64,000 bases of DNA from Mallotus nudiflorus (GCA_947683625.1 CANTUR010000609.1:1-64000); one strand, 5' to 3'. Shown: positions 1-13,585, counted from the first letter of the stretch. Program-made: numbers and translations. The notes: generated by a model from the sequence alone, not told the origin.

Positions 1-897
1 TTAACTTAATAATTCAAAATACACATAAATTATATAAAATTCCATAAAAATTATATAAATTCATAAAAATTATTTTATCAACAAATAACATTCTAATATC
101 AACTAAAACATACAATTAAACTCTAATTTCAACCAAAAATACACATTTAACTCAATATCCAAACTTTACATAAACTATAATTATTTCTAAAAATTACACA
201 ATATTCTCAAAAATTAATTTCTCAACACCAAAATCAATAAAAATATATAATAACAATAATTTAACCAAATTCATAATTTAATTAATTAATTAACAAAAAT
301 TCATTTTTAATTATTAAAATATTCAATAATTAACCAAAAATCAAACAAAATCAGAAAAATAAATTAAAAATATCTATGAGTAGATTAAGATGCATAGATC
401 ATCATTTCTAAAAGAAATTATCAAAAATCCATTAAACTCAAGCTAAAAAAATAAAAAATAAAATAAAAAAGAAATTTGACATAAACTAAAAATTGCATAA
501 AACTCACAAATGGTTAGCTTTTAGCATCGATCAAGCTCAAAATCAACTTCCCCTCAACTCAAGGAGTTGATCGAGCTAAAGAAGTTGAGCTCACGCCATT
601 AAAAATGGCTCCGACAGATGAAGAAGTCTGTTGCCGCTGTTGCTTGCTGCTGCTCATGCTGGTTCCCGGCAGCTCCAAAGGAAGACGATGAAGAAGAAGG
701 AAAGAGGAGGTGATGGATGGCTACTGACGCAAAGGTTGAAGAAGCACAGTGATGGTAGGGAAGTCGAGGTCATGGGGAAGAAAGGAGAGAGTCTTGTGTT
801 TTTTTTTGTTTTACACCTTATTGTATGTATATATTATACTATATATTATAATTATATAATATGTTTTTGTATATTAATCTCTACCACAAGTATATAC

Positions 898-967
<70 letters not shown>

Positions 968-1445
968 GCACACATATATATAGACTCACATAATAAAAAA
1001 TAACACACACAATTAAAATAATAAACCCTAATATATATATGTGCATATATATATATATATAATAACACATAGAATATCATTTAAAAGTAATAATAATAAA
1101 AACCATAATTATTAAATAATTAATAATACAAATAATGTATATTTAATAAAATAAAAATAAAATAATACTAATGTACTTAAAAATAATATTAAAATAACCA
1201 TCCACTAAATTAATGTTATTAAAATAATAGTATTCAAAAATAATAAATATACACAATGGAATTTAAACATCTAAAATAATAAGTTCTAGAATAATATATT
1301 TATGTAGAAATTCAATTAAACATAAAATAATAATAATAATAATTAATCACAAAATAGTAAAATAATTAAATTTAACTTTTAAATTTTATTAACACTGCAT
1401 ATTTCATTATTCAACAAAAATAATTTAAAAACCAGTATTATTACA
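1..1445 (-). mobile_element. Decayed family-A-like LTR, cut by the window start
   Basis: The right end reads AGTATTATTACA, the reverse complement of a TGTAATA-type LTR start, and is preceded by an AACACTGCAT motif also found at the start of the intact family-A LTRs. Going left it keeps the family-A order: an AT-rich part, a TA microsatellite (902-955), a GC-richer block (about 600-790) matching the first exon-like island of the other LTRs, then AT-rich sequence resembling their first intron-like part. A donor-like GTGAGC lies on the minus strand near 591-596. The element continues beyond position 1, so solo LTR versus full element cannot be told. It is strongly diverged, hence old. Confidence 0.55.
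902..974. repeat. TA/CA microsatellite
   Basis: About 27 TA units followed by CA units, inside the decayed LTR just upstream (minus sense) of its GC-rich block. Open frames across it are low-complexity Tyr-Ile runs, not genes. Confidence 0.95.
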
Positions 1446-2480
1446 ATTGTTGTATAGTTGTTGATTCGTGTTATGGTGTTAACACATTTAATTGCTAGCA
1501 ACTTTCTAGTTTGGAAGATATAAACTCATTTAATTACTAGCAATTCTTTGGGCTTCCAAAGTGGAAGGGTCAAATGGAATTTTTTAAAAAAAATATGGGT
1601 ACTAAAATGGTAATTTTCCATCCCCTCTTAAGTTTATATTTGCAAATGCGAGAAATACATAAAAGACCCCTGAACTCTTCCCCGATGTTTACTGTAGCAC
1701 TGCCATCTTCACCTTCTCTAATCACCCGGCCAAATGACCTCCAATGGCCGTGAAATTTTAACCACATATCCTTCTCAACCTCCTCTACATCTCTATAAAT
1801 TTTATTTCATGAAAATTGACCTAGAATTAATTAGCAAAATCTCCAAAGTTTTAGTTTGAACTTCTAAGGAGGAGATCATCTTTTTTTGTTACTTTTAGTT
1901 GTTGTGGTCACTTTTAGCAAGTTGTTATTATTGCTAAGAGTTTTTAGAGACCAACCATGTGTCCGACTATCATCATTTGGTACCTCATCGGAGTTTGATT
2001 GATAAGTTGACATTTTTTATCCTATCTACAAATTTGGCCACTACTTTGAGTGTTTGAATATGTTTTTAGGTTCTCCTTGATGTTGTGAATATGTGTATAT
2101 GTCAGTCTTATGTTAAATATGTTTTTTAGTGAGAAAATCCGGCTAGTCATAACTAGATTCCGGTGAGGAATAGTGACCATTCTAGAAAATTATGATTTTA
2201 TTTTTAATAAATAGTATAAATTATGAGGATTAATTTCCATAACTAGAGCTAGGTTTGATTTTTTATGGATTTTGAGATAAAAGTTCCGGAAGTATTTCAG
2301 TGGAAATTGACTAATTTCTATTTAAATTTTTTTTAACTTATCAAAACAATTTCTTTAGCCTCAAGTGATATGTTTAAAGTGTTTTCAAGTTAATTTTATT
2401 GATTCTTTAGTTTTATTAATTTTCTGAATTTTTGAGAAATTATTATGAATTTAATTGTTATTTATAAGCATATTTTAAAT
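1446..2480. other. AT-rich stretch, probably the 5' part of a decayed plus-strand LTR
   Basis: No gene recognised. A GC-richer patch at about 1660-1790 has the position and feel of an LTR transcription-start region relative to the LTR-like sequence downstream, but I cannot fix a boundary. A minus-strand frame at 1570-1767 has no recognisable motif. Confidence 0.3.
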
Positions 2481-3736
2481 GTATATTAATTATTTTAGAG
2501 AGTTCTGGAGTGGAAGCGGTAGCATTTGGACAACCAAAAATGTGTCGACCGACATGTTCCACCTGTGAGTTAATTTTATAAAATATTTGTTGAGGAATTC
2601 ACATTTTATTATTAAAGAAATTTTATTATTAGACATGAGTTAAGATAATAGTATGATTTTAGCTATTTATTTACAACTGAGACTTTGAGAGTATATTTAC
2701 ATTTTATTTATGTTATTTGATTTATTTGATGTAATTTATGGTTTTTACATTATAAATATGTTTTGGAGAAAATGGTAAAACGTCCCACCTAATAAGTGTA
2801 GCTAGGACCACGTGCGCACTAGTAAGATCTTAGGTATGTTATGTATGGATATTTGTCTCGGTGGAGCTTGAGCTCTCAGACAGTGTTATGGTTGTGGCAC
2901 AGGGGAGCTAGTGCTCTTGGTCCAGAATTGAGATGTAACTCAGTTGAGCTTGCTCTTGGGACATCAATAATGGAATAAGTAATTGAACTAAGGCTGTAAC
3001 TTAGTTGAACTTGCTCTCAAGATGGCAGTCACTTGGAATTAAAAGAGCTGAAGGACTAATAGAATTGAGGTTTAGGGTTCTACCATGTTTTTCCACTAAA
3101 GGTTTAATTTATATACGATTTCATTTTAAAACAATTCCTGAGTTTTGGAAAGGATTTTATATAAATATAATTTTAATTAAGTAAAGGATTTCAAATATTT
3201 ATTTTAAGGTTTTAAAAAAATTATTTTAATATCAACATGCATTTTATAACATTAATTCACTCAGTGAGGTTTGATTCCCCTTAACTATTTTTTAGGATAT
3301 TGAGAGTTTTCTGTTAGTGGTTCTTCTCTGTGCTAGACTCATTCTTCACCAACTGCTTTATGTAGGTTATTGTAATGTCATTAATGTTGTGGATTAATTT
3401 AGATAATCTAGACACTGCAGTAGCTTAAAGGAATTGTTGTAATTGTATTAGTATGTGTATTTTATTATAACATGTATTTGGATATGTTTGTGTTGAGAAA
3501 TTGATGTTGGAGTAGTTGTGGTTGGAATATATATTAAGGGAGTGTTAATTGCATTTTATAGGTTTTGGATTGTTCCCCGTACAGAAGAAAAATTTGCCGA
3601 TTTTTTGTTAGAATTGTTTAAGTTGGATTAATGTGTTGTTGTGAAAATTTTCTAAAGCTTACTACGAGTTTTGAAAGCTTCTTATTTTTCCATTCCCTAG
3701 TGTCGATCATGTGCCCTTAGGGTTCGAGTCAAGACA
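2481..3736 (+). mobile_element. Decayed Tekay-like LTR, 3' part
   Basis: The right end (cattccctagtg...gtcaagaca, 3691-3736) matches the 3' end of family-B LTRs. Moving left it keeps other LTR landmarks in order: TTACTACGAG near 3660, TTTATGTAGG near 3358, the CACTCAGTGAGG block at about 3247-3260 followed by CTATTTTTTAG, and the donor-like ACCTGTGAGT near 2562. No internal coding region or second LTR is visible, so it is a solo LTR or fragment. The left boundary may lie near 1480. Confidence 0.6.
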
Positions 3737-4049
3737 CTATGAAAAGTAAACTTTCAAAAGTTTTATACTTTATGGACTAAATTGAAAATATAAAAAAATT
3801 GAAGAATTAAAATAGTTTTTAAGAGAAATTTAGCGGACTAAAAATTTTTGACAGTACCTTTTTGAAACAAAATCAAAGTTTGGTAACAAAAAAAGAAGCA
3901 AATTGAGTTTATTATTTAAATTGCAATAAATATAAACGTTTGGTGACCATTATGACTTTTAACCCTATATATTTTACATTTTATTAATATTAGTCCATAT
4001 AATAAATTAATTGATAAGTTGTAACTCTTTACTTTTTTCTTATTATTTT
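3737..4049. repeat. Dispersed AT-rich repeat between two LTR remnants
   Basis: No gene seen. About 3790-3960 is clearly related to 52880-53030: both contain TTAAAATAGTTTTTAA and TTTTTGAAACAAAAT in the same order with similar spacing. The type of element is unknown. Confidence 0.5.
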
Positions 4050-5750
4050 TGTCACAACTCAAACCTAAGGGCACGTGACAGGCACTAGGGAATGGGTAAG
4101 CATAAGGCTCCCCGAAACCCATAGTAAGCCTTAAGAAAAGAAAAATAAAACCTTCAAATTTAAAACTTTATTTCATACAAGCACACATTATCAAACTAAT
4201 TTTTCTAAAAATAAACATGATCATGCGCATTATAAAATGTTCTTCATCATCAAATATCATAAATCAATCTTAAACATTATACATAAGCGTGATTCATTAA
4301 AACTCCAATACATAAATATATTAAGTCATACAAACTCATAGTACACACACTACTACAGTATGCTAGAGTCACTACTACAATACAGCTCATAATAACCTAC
4401 ATAATATAGCCGGTGATGAAGAAATCCGGTGAACAGGTATTCTAAGGTCGAACTCCCAAACTCCTGAAAAAAATAGATTTAGGGAAATCAGACCTCACTG
4501 AGTAAGTTAATAAAAAGAGCTATACAGTTTAAAAACCTTTTGAAAACCATATAGTTATAGTGAAAATAATTTATAACGTATATATATATATAGCTTTTGA
4601 AAAAAAATCTCGGTAGAACCCCTACACCCAAATTTCTAAATGGCCAACTGGGCCCACTTATTCCAACTAGATTGTCGGTCCCCCGAGAGCAAAAGCATCA
4701 ACCGAGGCACCAAATCGCAATCATCCACTTAATCCAAATACATGGCACTGGCGGTCCCCGAGAGCTAAGGCATCCATCGAGTCACCCATCCCAATCCATT
4801 ATTAACTTTCCAATCATGGCGCTCCTCGAGAGCAAAAGCTTCCACTGAGGCACTCGTCCCATTTTATATCCATAAGTTATACAACATCGGATCCATCTCT
4901 CAATCTCTACCCATGTGCACACAGTCCTGGTGAAACCCATCAGGTAGCTCATTCTACCAAAATTTCTCAAAACTAATTTTAAATAAATAAAATACACTTA
5001 AATCTTAAATAGCAGCATTTAAATTAAATAAATCATATAATAAATACTAAAATATAAGCGCATGCATCTTTAAATAAAACACATGCACAGATCAATTTAT
5101 CAATTTACAAGACAAGTGAGAAGGCTGACGACTACGCGTCTGCCTTCATCCAATAGCTTCCGCTCCAGTATTCTCTAAAAAAAAATAGACCTATTTTAAA
5201 AACACGTCTATGAAATTTAAAATCGAAAATCAATAGAAATAGCGAAATTCTAGACTGACACAAGGAAGACCGGATAAGACTCAGTAGATAGGGAAAAACC
5301 CTAATTAACGCTAGGAATTTACGAAAAATATCACATTTTACAAGAAAATTTATCAAAATTTTGATAGAGTCTCCTCTGTAAAACGAACATCTCTCTACCA
5401 TAGGTAGAGCCATTCCTGTATAGAAAATACACTTCTAGTATTCACAGACATTCACACTTGAATCAGGCTTCCAGAACTACATTTAACCCCTGACCGAGAT
5501 CACAACTCAACCATCACACAAAATTAAGTCATTTATTTTCAAAAATACACATTACATATAAATATCCATAACTTATAAAATCATCTCTCATTAAAGCTTA
5601 AAAACAAAATTTCACAACCATATGCATATATATAATACTTGGAAATAATATTCAAAATTAACATTACTTAATTAAAAATACCAATTAATTTATAAAAAAT
5701 CCACTAACCTCTTAAATATTAATAAAACCAACTAAAATACAATATTTAAC
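4050..5750 (-). mobile_element. Old family-B LTR, part 1 (split by a nested element)
   Basis: Starts TGTCACAACTC, the reverse complement of the family-B LTR 3' end, and follows the family-B sequence through the CCCGAGAGC repeat block (4676-4855) and the TCTCTCTACC hairpin (5390-5410). It stops at TTAAC (5746-5750), the target duplication of the nested element at 5751-20511, and resumes at 20512. Two TTAAC copies and continuous family alignment across the break show one LTR split by the insertion. Confidence 0.85.
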
Positions 5751-7276
5751 TATCACGACCCGAACCCGAGGGCACGTGATCGGCACTAGGGAATGGGTAA
5801 GCATAAGGCCCCCGAAACCCGTAGTAAGCCTAAAGGAAAAGAAAATAAAACCATTCATATTTTAAACTTTACTTTAGAACAGAACACATTATCAAACTGA
5901 TTTTTCTCAGAATACACAATTTCAACTGCTTAAATAATAATGTGCTTCAACATCTCATATTATAAATTGAACTTAAATCTTATACATAAGTGTGTTCCGT
6001 ACAAATAAACTACATAATTATGCTTAAACCATACAAATCTTTAATACATATACTACTGCAGCAACCTAGATTAACACACAGTACAACTTACAATGACCTA
6101 TATAAAATAGCCGGTGAAGAAGAAACTCGGCATGGAGGTAGTTTGAGGTTGAAATCCCAAGCTCCTGAAAAAAATAAATTGAGGGGAATCATACCTCACT
6201 GAGTAAGTCAATAAAAAGAGCTGTATGGTTTGAAAACCTTTGAAAACTATATATGTTCATAATGAAAATAATTTATAATATGTTTGAAAAAATCCTCGGT
6301 AGAACCCTAAACCCAACAATCTACATGGCCAACTGGGCCCATTTATTCCAACTAGACTACCGGTCCTCGAGAGCAAGGGCATCAATCGAGGCACCAAGCT
6401 GTAGTCATTCACTTAATCCAAATATATGGCTCTGGCGGTCCCCGAGAGCTAAGGCATCAACCGAGGCACCCATCCCAGTCCATTACTGACTTTCCACTCA
6501 CTGGCGGTCCCCGAGAGCAAAGGCTTCTACCGAGGCACCCGTCCCAGATTAACATTCATCAATCATACAGTTATCGGATCCATCTCTCAATCTCTACCAT
6601 GTGCACACGGTCCTGGTGAAACCCACCAGGTAGCCCCGTTCTATACCAAAATTTCTCAAAACTGATTTTAAATAAATAAGATGCGCTTAAACTTTAAATA
6701 ATAGCATTAAATTAAATAAATCATATAATAATAACATAAAAATAAGATCGCACGCATATTTAAACAAAATACACGCACAGATCATTTTAATCACTTACAG
6801 GATGAATGCGAAGGCTGACGACCACGCATCTGCCTCGGCCTCACAGCTTCTGCTCCGAAATGCTCTAAAAGAAAACATTAATTGACTTTTAAAACATGAC
6901 TAAGGATCGAAATCAGAAATCAACAAAATAATAAAATTTCAGACTGACTCGAAGAAAACCGGACGAGACTCGACAGATAGGATTTAACCTAACTAAAGGT
7001 AGGAATTTTACGAGTATCACATTTTATGAGAAAATCTACCGAATTTCGGCAAGTCTCCTTTGTAAAATGACATCTCTCTACCAGAGGTAGAGTCAGACCT
7101 GCATAGAAAATGCACTTCCAATATACATAACCATTCACACTCGAGTCGGGCTCCCAAAACTACAATTTGCCCCGACCGAGATCACAACTCAATTATTCAA
7201 AAGTAAACAATTAAATTTGTATTCCATCCCCAACAATTATAATTATAATTATTATCCAAATAAAACCTTTGTAATG

Positions 7277-7320
<44 letters not shown>

Positions 7321-8434
7321 AAATTTAATATTTAAAATTTACATTACTTAAATAAAAATACCAATTAATTTATAAAAATTATTTAAACCCTTTAAATATT
7401 AATAAAACTAATTAAAAAATATATATTTATCATATTTAGTGTAAAATTACATTTTACCCCTAGTATTTATATAAATTACATAATGTGCTATTTATACAAA
7501 AATTTTCCTTAAAATTATCTAATCATCTAAAACTTATTTTTCTCAAGATAAATCCCTCCCAATATTATTAAAAAATTTAATCAACCAACAATATTTCTCC
7601 CAATAATATTATTTACCCCAAATCAATTTTTGGCATAAACTCAAATATATTTATAAAAATAGTAGAAAAATCTCAAAAATTATAGTTTGAGTTCTAAAAT
7701 TTATATTATTCACTAATAACCTCATTTATTAAATTTCATAACCTTTTTAACTAAAATTTTCAAAATTAGCCTAATTATTTAGTTTTGACATAAAGTATAG
7801 AAATTCCTAAAATTGTATAATATTCTAAAATTTATTTTCTTTACCCTAACATTTATATCAACTCATAATAACACCAAAATACCAAATATTATTATTATTT
7901 ATTATTTTTATAATTAATTCCCAAAAAATTCCTAAAATATTATTAAAATATTCAAAATTCACCAAAAATTAAAATAAATTCCAAAAATTATACAAAAATT
8001 CCTAGAGGTAGATTGAGCTACTAGGAATTCACATTTGTAAAGGGAGTTTGCATGAATCAAGCTAGATCAAGTTAAAAAAATTTGAAACCCTAGAGTTCAC
8101 AAATTGAAAATCAACCCAAAACTCAATCAATTCATGACCAAAGCTTAAACAAAGCTTAGAATGAGCCTCACCGGTGCAAGGGGAGGAGATTGGCACCGGA
8201 ATGGAGGAAAATGGTGGCCGACGAAGCTTAGGTGAGTTTGGAGCAAACTCTCGCCTGCTCTCTTCCAGCGGCTTCCGACGGCTCTGCAGGTGACCGGAGG
8301 CGAAGGAGAGGGAAGAGGAAGTAGCAGACAGCGGCCGGAGGTGGGGGAGGCGCAGTGATGGTGGTGGTCGAGGGCGAGGGCGTCGCTGCGGATGGGGGAG
8401 AGGGAGGAGCTTCGGCTCTGTTTTTGTTCCTTCA

Positions 8435-8506
<72 letters not shown>

Positions 8507-8507
8507 G

Positions 8508-8549
<42 letters not shown>

Positions 8550-8990
8550 ATACATACTCATACATATAATTAGATATACATATACATAGATATTATATAC
8601 ATATATACACTTAACCTACTAATATACATACACATATACTATAATAATTAAACCCTACATCTATATTTATAAATATACAATATATACATATATTTATAAA
8701 TATTATATATATACTATATATATATATACATATATTTATTATATGCACATGTATACACACCTATATATTTATTTGTTTATAAACATACATGTAGCTAATG
8801 ACTTTAATATAATTTAAAATAACCCTAATAGAGATAATGAAAATGATAATAATAATCACAATAATAACAATCATAAGATAAATAAATATAATATGATGGA
8901 AAAATAATTATTTATAGTATAATTTGATAAAATAAATAAATAAATAAATAAAATACCCCTATTTATTTAAGTAATATGTAGGGTATTACA
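5751..8990 (-). repeat. 3' LTR of the family-B element
   Basis: 3240 bp. On the plus strand it runs from TATCACGACC (mutated TGTCACGACC) to GGGTATTACA. It contains the CCCGAGAGC tandem motifs (6358-6545), a conserved hairpin (7075-7092), TA microsatellites, and a GC-rich island at 8165-8430 next to the TA tract. Minus-sense splice-like sites include donor GTGAGG near 8170, acceptor TATGCAG ending at 7099 and donor GTAAGT at 6793-6798. Confidence 0.92.
8435..8546. repeat. TA microsatellite in family-B LTR
   Basis: Interrupted TA tract of about 110 bp directly upstream (minus sense) of the GC-rich first exon-like island. It is placed where a TATA box would sit for transcription starting in that island. 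Confidence 0.95.
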
Positions 8991-9008
8991 ATCTCCCCTC
9001 CTTATATG
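8991..9008 (-). other. Polypurine tract of family-B element
   Basis: Minus-strand TAAGGAGGGGAGAT lies directly against the 3' LTR, preceded by GACGAATTC as in the family-A element. This is the expected plus-strand priming site. Confidence 0.85.
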
Positions 9009-9039
9009 AATTCGTCCTCAATTTAAGAAAAGAAAGAAA

Positions 9040-9234
9040 AGAGGAATTACAAGGCTAAGAAGGAAAGAGGATACGGGAATGAAACTCGCATCTCGACTTC
9101 ATTTTCCCAAGTACAATCCTCTACAGAATGGTTACTCCATAACACCTTCACCATCAGTATCTCCTTAGTTCACAGCTGTCAGATTTGGCGATCCACAATC
9201 GCCATTCGGGTACTCCTCGTATGTCAAATCGTCA
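9040..9234 (-). pseudogene. Degraded chromodomain at the end of family-B pol
   Basis: Translating in more than one frame gives pieces such as MVKVLWSN, EDCTWENE and MRVSFPYP, which line up with the C-terminal chromodomain-like segment of the family-A element (KVLWRSDRVEEHTWE). The reading frame is broken by at least one stop and frame change. In chromoviruses this domain binds modified histone tails and steers integration. It marks the element as a chromovirus even though it is no longer translatable. Confidence 0.65.
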
Positions 9235-9447
9235 CTAAGTTCTACGGCTTGAGAGTTGCAACACATGAGACGGATCAGGGACGTATTTTCTCAACATGGA
9301 CACATGAAACACAGGATGGATTCTCGATAGCTCTGGTGGTAACACCAACCTATACACCACTTCACCCACTCTAGACCGAATCTCAAACAGTCCAATGTAT
9401 CTAGGAGCTAGCTTACCCTTCTTGCCAAATCTCATAACTCCTTTCAT
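9235..9447 (-). pseudogene. Family-B integrase C-terminal part
   Basis: A 70-residue open frame starting MKGVMRFGKKGKLAPRYIG and ending near HPVFHVSMLRKYVPDPSHVL, the C-terminal integrase segment typical of plant Tekay/Del-like elements. It ends in a stop soon after LQLSSRRT, where the family-A element reads on into the chromodomain. It follows the 9444-9818 frame with a four-base overlap, so a frame change separates the two pieces of one gene. Confidence 0.85.
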
Positions 9448-9818
9448 TGAGACACCTTCAGGAACACCATGTCTCCAACCATGAAGGATACATCCTTCCT
9501 CCTAGGGTCAGCGTAGCTCTTCTGTCTACTAAAGGCTGTCTTCAATCGCTGCTGTATAATGGGAACTTTCTCTGAAGTGATCTGCACCAACTTCGGTCCC
9601 GTTAACATGCCTCTCTCACCCATCTCCCAACATAAAGGTGATCTACACTTCCTACTATATAGTGCCTCATACGGAGCCATCTCGATGTTAGCATGATAGC
9701 TGTTATTATAAGCAAACTCAATTAGTGGCAAGTGTGAATCCCATTGTCCCCCAAAATCCAGTACACACATCCTCAGCATATCTTCTAACGTCTGGATGGT
9801 CCTCTCCTGACTGACCAT
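9444..9818 (-). pseudogene. Family-B integrase, distal catalytic part
   Basis: The frame carries ERTIQTLEDMLRMCVLD, which includes the third catalytic residue (Glu) of the DD35E integrase core, then EFAYNNSYH and APYEALYSRKCRSPL, conserved in plant Ty3/gypsy integrases. The core has shifted frame just before it, at the QTDGQS/SERTIQ junction shared with 9718-10101. It would act in the nucleus, joining cDNA ends to target DNA. Here it is a non-functional fragment. Confidence 0.88.
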
Positions 9819-10101
9819 CTGTCTGAGGGTGGAAGGCCGTACTAAAATCCAATCTGGTACCCAAGGCCTTATGTAATTCTTGCCAAAAGACTGAGGTAAA
9901 GGTGGCTCCTCTATCTGATACTATGCTCACAAGTACTCCATGTAGACAAACAATCCTATTGACATAAAGTCTTGCCAGTCTATCTGTAGAGTACGTCTTC
10001 TTTATAGGTAGAAAGTGTGCTGATTTAGTTAACCTATCAACAATCACCCAAATAGCATCATAACCTCCAGTAGTTCGAGGTAGTCCAGTCACAAAATCCA
10101 T
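9718..10101 (-). pseudogene. Family-B integrase catalytic core, proximal part
   Basis: Begins MDFVTGLPRTTGGYDAIWV with the first catalytic Asp in its usual context, continues DRLTKSAHFLP, and reaches VSIVSDRGATFTS with the second catalytic Asp and FHPQTDGQS. After QS the frame changes and the Glu region continues in another frame (9444-9818). Upstream of MDF the zinc-binding region is also frame-broken (10102-10329). Confidence 0.9.
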
Positions 10102-10329
10102 GCGCTATCATATCCCATTTCCATTCAGGAATTGGCATGGGTTGCAACAGTCCCGAGGGTCTCTGATGTTCAAGCTTTACTTGCTGGCAAGTCAGGCACG
10201 CTGGATACAAACTCTACAATGTCCTTCTTCATTCCATTCCACCAATATGTATCCTTCAAGTTATGATACATCTTGGTAGAACCCAGATGAACACTATATG
10301 CAGAAAAATGTGCTTCTTCCATAATCTCT
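10102..10329 (-). pseudogene. Family-B integrase zinc-binding region, distal to the nested LTR
   Basis: Minus-strand pieces read EEAHFSAYSVHLGST, then KMYHNLKD and YWWNGMKKD, the HHCC zinc-finger region of integrase. Frame changes and a stop occur before the catalytic core. The left piece of the same reading frame lies beyond the solo LTR, at 13586 and above, so the nested LTR cut one coding sequence between Lys-Glu and Met-Glu-Glu codons. Confidence 0.75.
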
Positions 10330-13300
10330 TATCATGACCCAAACAGGGGCCATGACCGGCGCTAGGGAACGGGAATTCTTTCGAATTCGGAACCCGTAGC
10401 AAGCCTAAAAATAAAATAAAGCATGCAATAATAACAATAACAATATAATATGCAGCGGAAATAAAAATCATAATATCATAATATTATTCACATCAACTGG
10501 ATTTAAATCAAAATCTCATCCCATAGATACATAATCTTTTAATACAAATCCAGTTTCAATATACAATACATCTCTTAAAAATAAAATACATGTAATCCAA
10601 TACTTTAATTCACAACTACTGCAGTGTCTAGATAGAATAAATAAGACTTAAGTAGATAATTTACACAAGGAAGCCGGGGCGGAAGAAATCCGACGTATCG
10701 ACCTGCTACTGAGGTCTGAAGAAGTTGACTCTCCTGAAAAATAGTCAACGGAGGGGAGTCAGACCTCACTGAGTGAATTACTATAATATATATACATACA
10801 CACTAAGTGATAATGCATACAGTCAACTATATATATAATATGTATATATACAGGCAATTGCACACAGATGCAATAAAATCATTTTATATATATTTTCATT
10901 AAAAATGCCAGTTTATGAAGGATCGCATAGAACCCTAGAATAACGCAACCTCAGAAAATAGTGTTAAACAACACTCAAGCCATACAGGCTCACTTAATCC
11001 AAATATATCCACTTAATCCATTTGGATAGTAGATTGGCCCCGAGACACTAAGTCAACCGAGCTTCAGCAGTCTGACTGCCAGTGTGATTGGCCCCAAGAC
11101 ACTTGGTCAACCGAGCTCCAGCAATCACACCCACAAACCACATCTCACACATATCAATAATTATATTAAATCGATATCCACAAATAGTTAGTAATTTAGC
11201 CTAAAGCTATAGGCGTACCGGTACGTACTCGGTCCTAGTGCTGCCCACTAGGTAGCACGTTCTATTGATATCCTTCATTAATAATATAAAACATTCATTC
11301 ACAAAAAAAAAATGATGCATGAATGTAAATGAAATAACAATGTAACCCATATATATACTAGAAATATACCAAAAGTAAACCAGGTATATTTCGAGTATAT
11401 ATACGTCAAATGAATTCAATCAAATTATAACTTAAGCTAGAAATATATTTAAAAACATTTTAAATATATTTTATTCACAAAACATGCATATAATTTAATA
11501 TATACCAAAAATAAACCAAAAATATACTTAATGTAAACTTAAGAAATAATCAAATTATTTATACATATTTAATCAGCATAAAACATGCATTTCTAAATCA
11601 TGCATCCTAAGCATATATATATAATATAGTAACTCACCTAATGCGCTCCACGAGACAGGTCCGACGGGCCTGGTCCACTAGCCCTCGGTCTCGGCGCAAC
11701 TAAACAAGCAATAAATAATCGACATTAGAATAAACCTAATAGAAATCCTAGAATTCAATCTAGAGTATTAAAATACGGAAACAGAATTAGGGTTCGACTG
11801 GATATCACGTTTTACGAGAATTCTACCGAAAATCCGACAGAACCTCCCCTGTAAAACGGACATCTCTCTACTCAAAAGAGTAGAGCCGACCCTGCAAAGA
11901 AATACACTTCGAAAAATAGGCTCAACACAATCAAAATCCCACGGTCGGACTCCAAACTACAGTCCACCGACCGGGGTCCACAAACACATAACATATTCCA
12001 GGTATACCAAAAATATCCTTAAATCACAGAACTAAATTTTATACGTAGAAATTACATAATTAACCTTAAAACATTGTAAAAACCGATTAAAAACTCATTT
12101 TATTAGAAAAAACCGTAAACTATATATATAATTGAAAATAATTCACGAAAAATAGTTTTAATTAGTTAAAAATACTAAATAATTTGTAGAAATCATTTTT
12201 ATACCTTAAATAACTATTAAAACCAATTAAATTACATTTTTAGACAATTTAGGAAAAAATTACCAAAATACCCTTATATATATAAATATACTTAAATTAC
12301 TTCAAAAATTCACCAAAAATCATACAATTATCCAAAATTAATTTTCTCAACATATTTATCAATAATATCAATAATTAAACTCAATTAACCAATTAAATTC
12401 AAATAAAAACACAATTAACCCTAATTTCTCAAAATCACATAAACTTCAATAATTCAAAATAAATACTTAGAAAATCATAAAAATTCCAAATAAATTCCTA
12501 TAATTCATTTCAACACCTAATTTAACCATAAACTCCAATTTCATAATTTAAATAATTAATTTCCGAAAATTAGAAAATAATATTAAAATATTCTAAAATA
12601 CCCAAAAATCCAAAAAATCTCCAAAAATTCTACAAAAATTCATACATGTAGATTGAGCTACTAGGAACAACATTTGTGAAGGGAGTTTTCATGAATCATC
12701 CAATTCGAAGCTCAAAAAAATCAAAAACCCTAATAGGCCGAAATTGAAATTTTGAAACCTAAGCAATTCTAGACCATTTTAGCTCAAACCAAAGCTAGAA
12801 TCACATTCACCGGAGCTCAAGGAGAAGAAAGATACCGGTGGTGTCGAAAACGGTGGCTGAAATCGGCGTGATCGATGATGGATCGATTTTCGGCTTCTCC
12901 GGCCAAAATCGACTTCCAGGCGCCGGAAACGGCTACCTCAGGCGGCGAAAAAGGTTGGGGAAGGCAGTGGCACACCGGACGGCACACCCACGGTGAAGAA
13001 ACGGCGTGACAGGCGTCCGGACGGTGAGGAGAATCGGTCGGGAGGAAGAAGAAGACTCGGGGGCAGTTTGGTAATTTTTCAATTCTTTTGTAATTTGACA
13101 AATTTTAATGTATATATGTATATATATATATACTTTACACTATATATTAAAATAATATTAAATTACACACATTAAATATACACCACACACATAAAATCTA
13201 ATATTTTAATAATTTATACTAAATAAAATTAATTAAATAACAATAAAACAAATAAATAATTAATAAAATATTAGGGTAATAATAAACCCTAATTAAATAA

Positions 13301-13585
13301 ATATACACACACAGACTTTATTTAATAATTTAAAAATACGCATGAGTTCATGCAAGTCCGTAAATACATTTAAAATAATTAATATTACATTGTTTACGTG
13401 AAAATTTCCCTGAAAATGCAAGTCCCGGGAAAATTTTACGTAAAACACTGGAAATAATACACAGTAATAAAAATAGATTTTAAATACATATTAACACGTA
13501 AAAATATCACATATATATTCAAAATTTATTAACACTGCATATCCCGGTACAGTGTAAAAATATTTTAAAAACACGGGATATTACA
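10330..13585 (-). mobile_element. Family-A solo LTR nested in family-B integrase
   Basis: 3256 bp. On the plus strand it runs from TATCATGACCC (mutated TGTCATGACCC) to ACACGGGATATTACA, both family-A ends. It is flanked by TCTCT (10325-10329) and TCTCC (13586-13590), a 4 of 5 target-duplication match. There is no internal region or second LTR, so it formed by LTR-LTR recombination. Minus-sense splice-like sites match the other family-A copies: donor 12810, acceptor 11892, donor 11637, acceptor 10734, donor 10664, acceptor 10405. The enclosed exon-like islands are 254 and 69 bp. Confidence 0.93.

Noticed and set aside
852..1080. Open frames of Tyr-Ile repeats on both strands
   Set aside because: Translation of the TA microsatellite. 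No biological protein.
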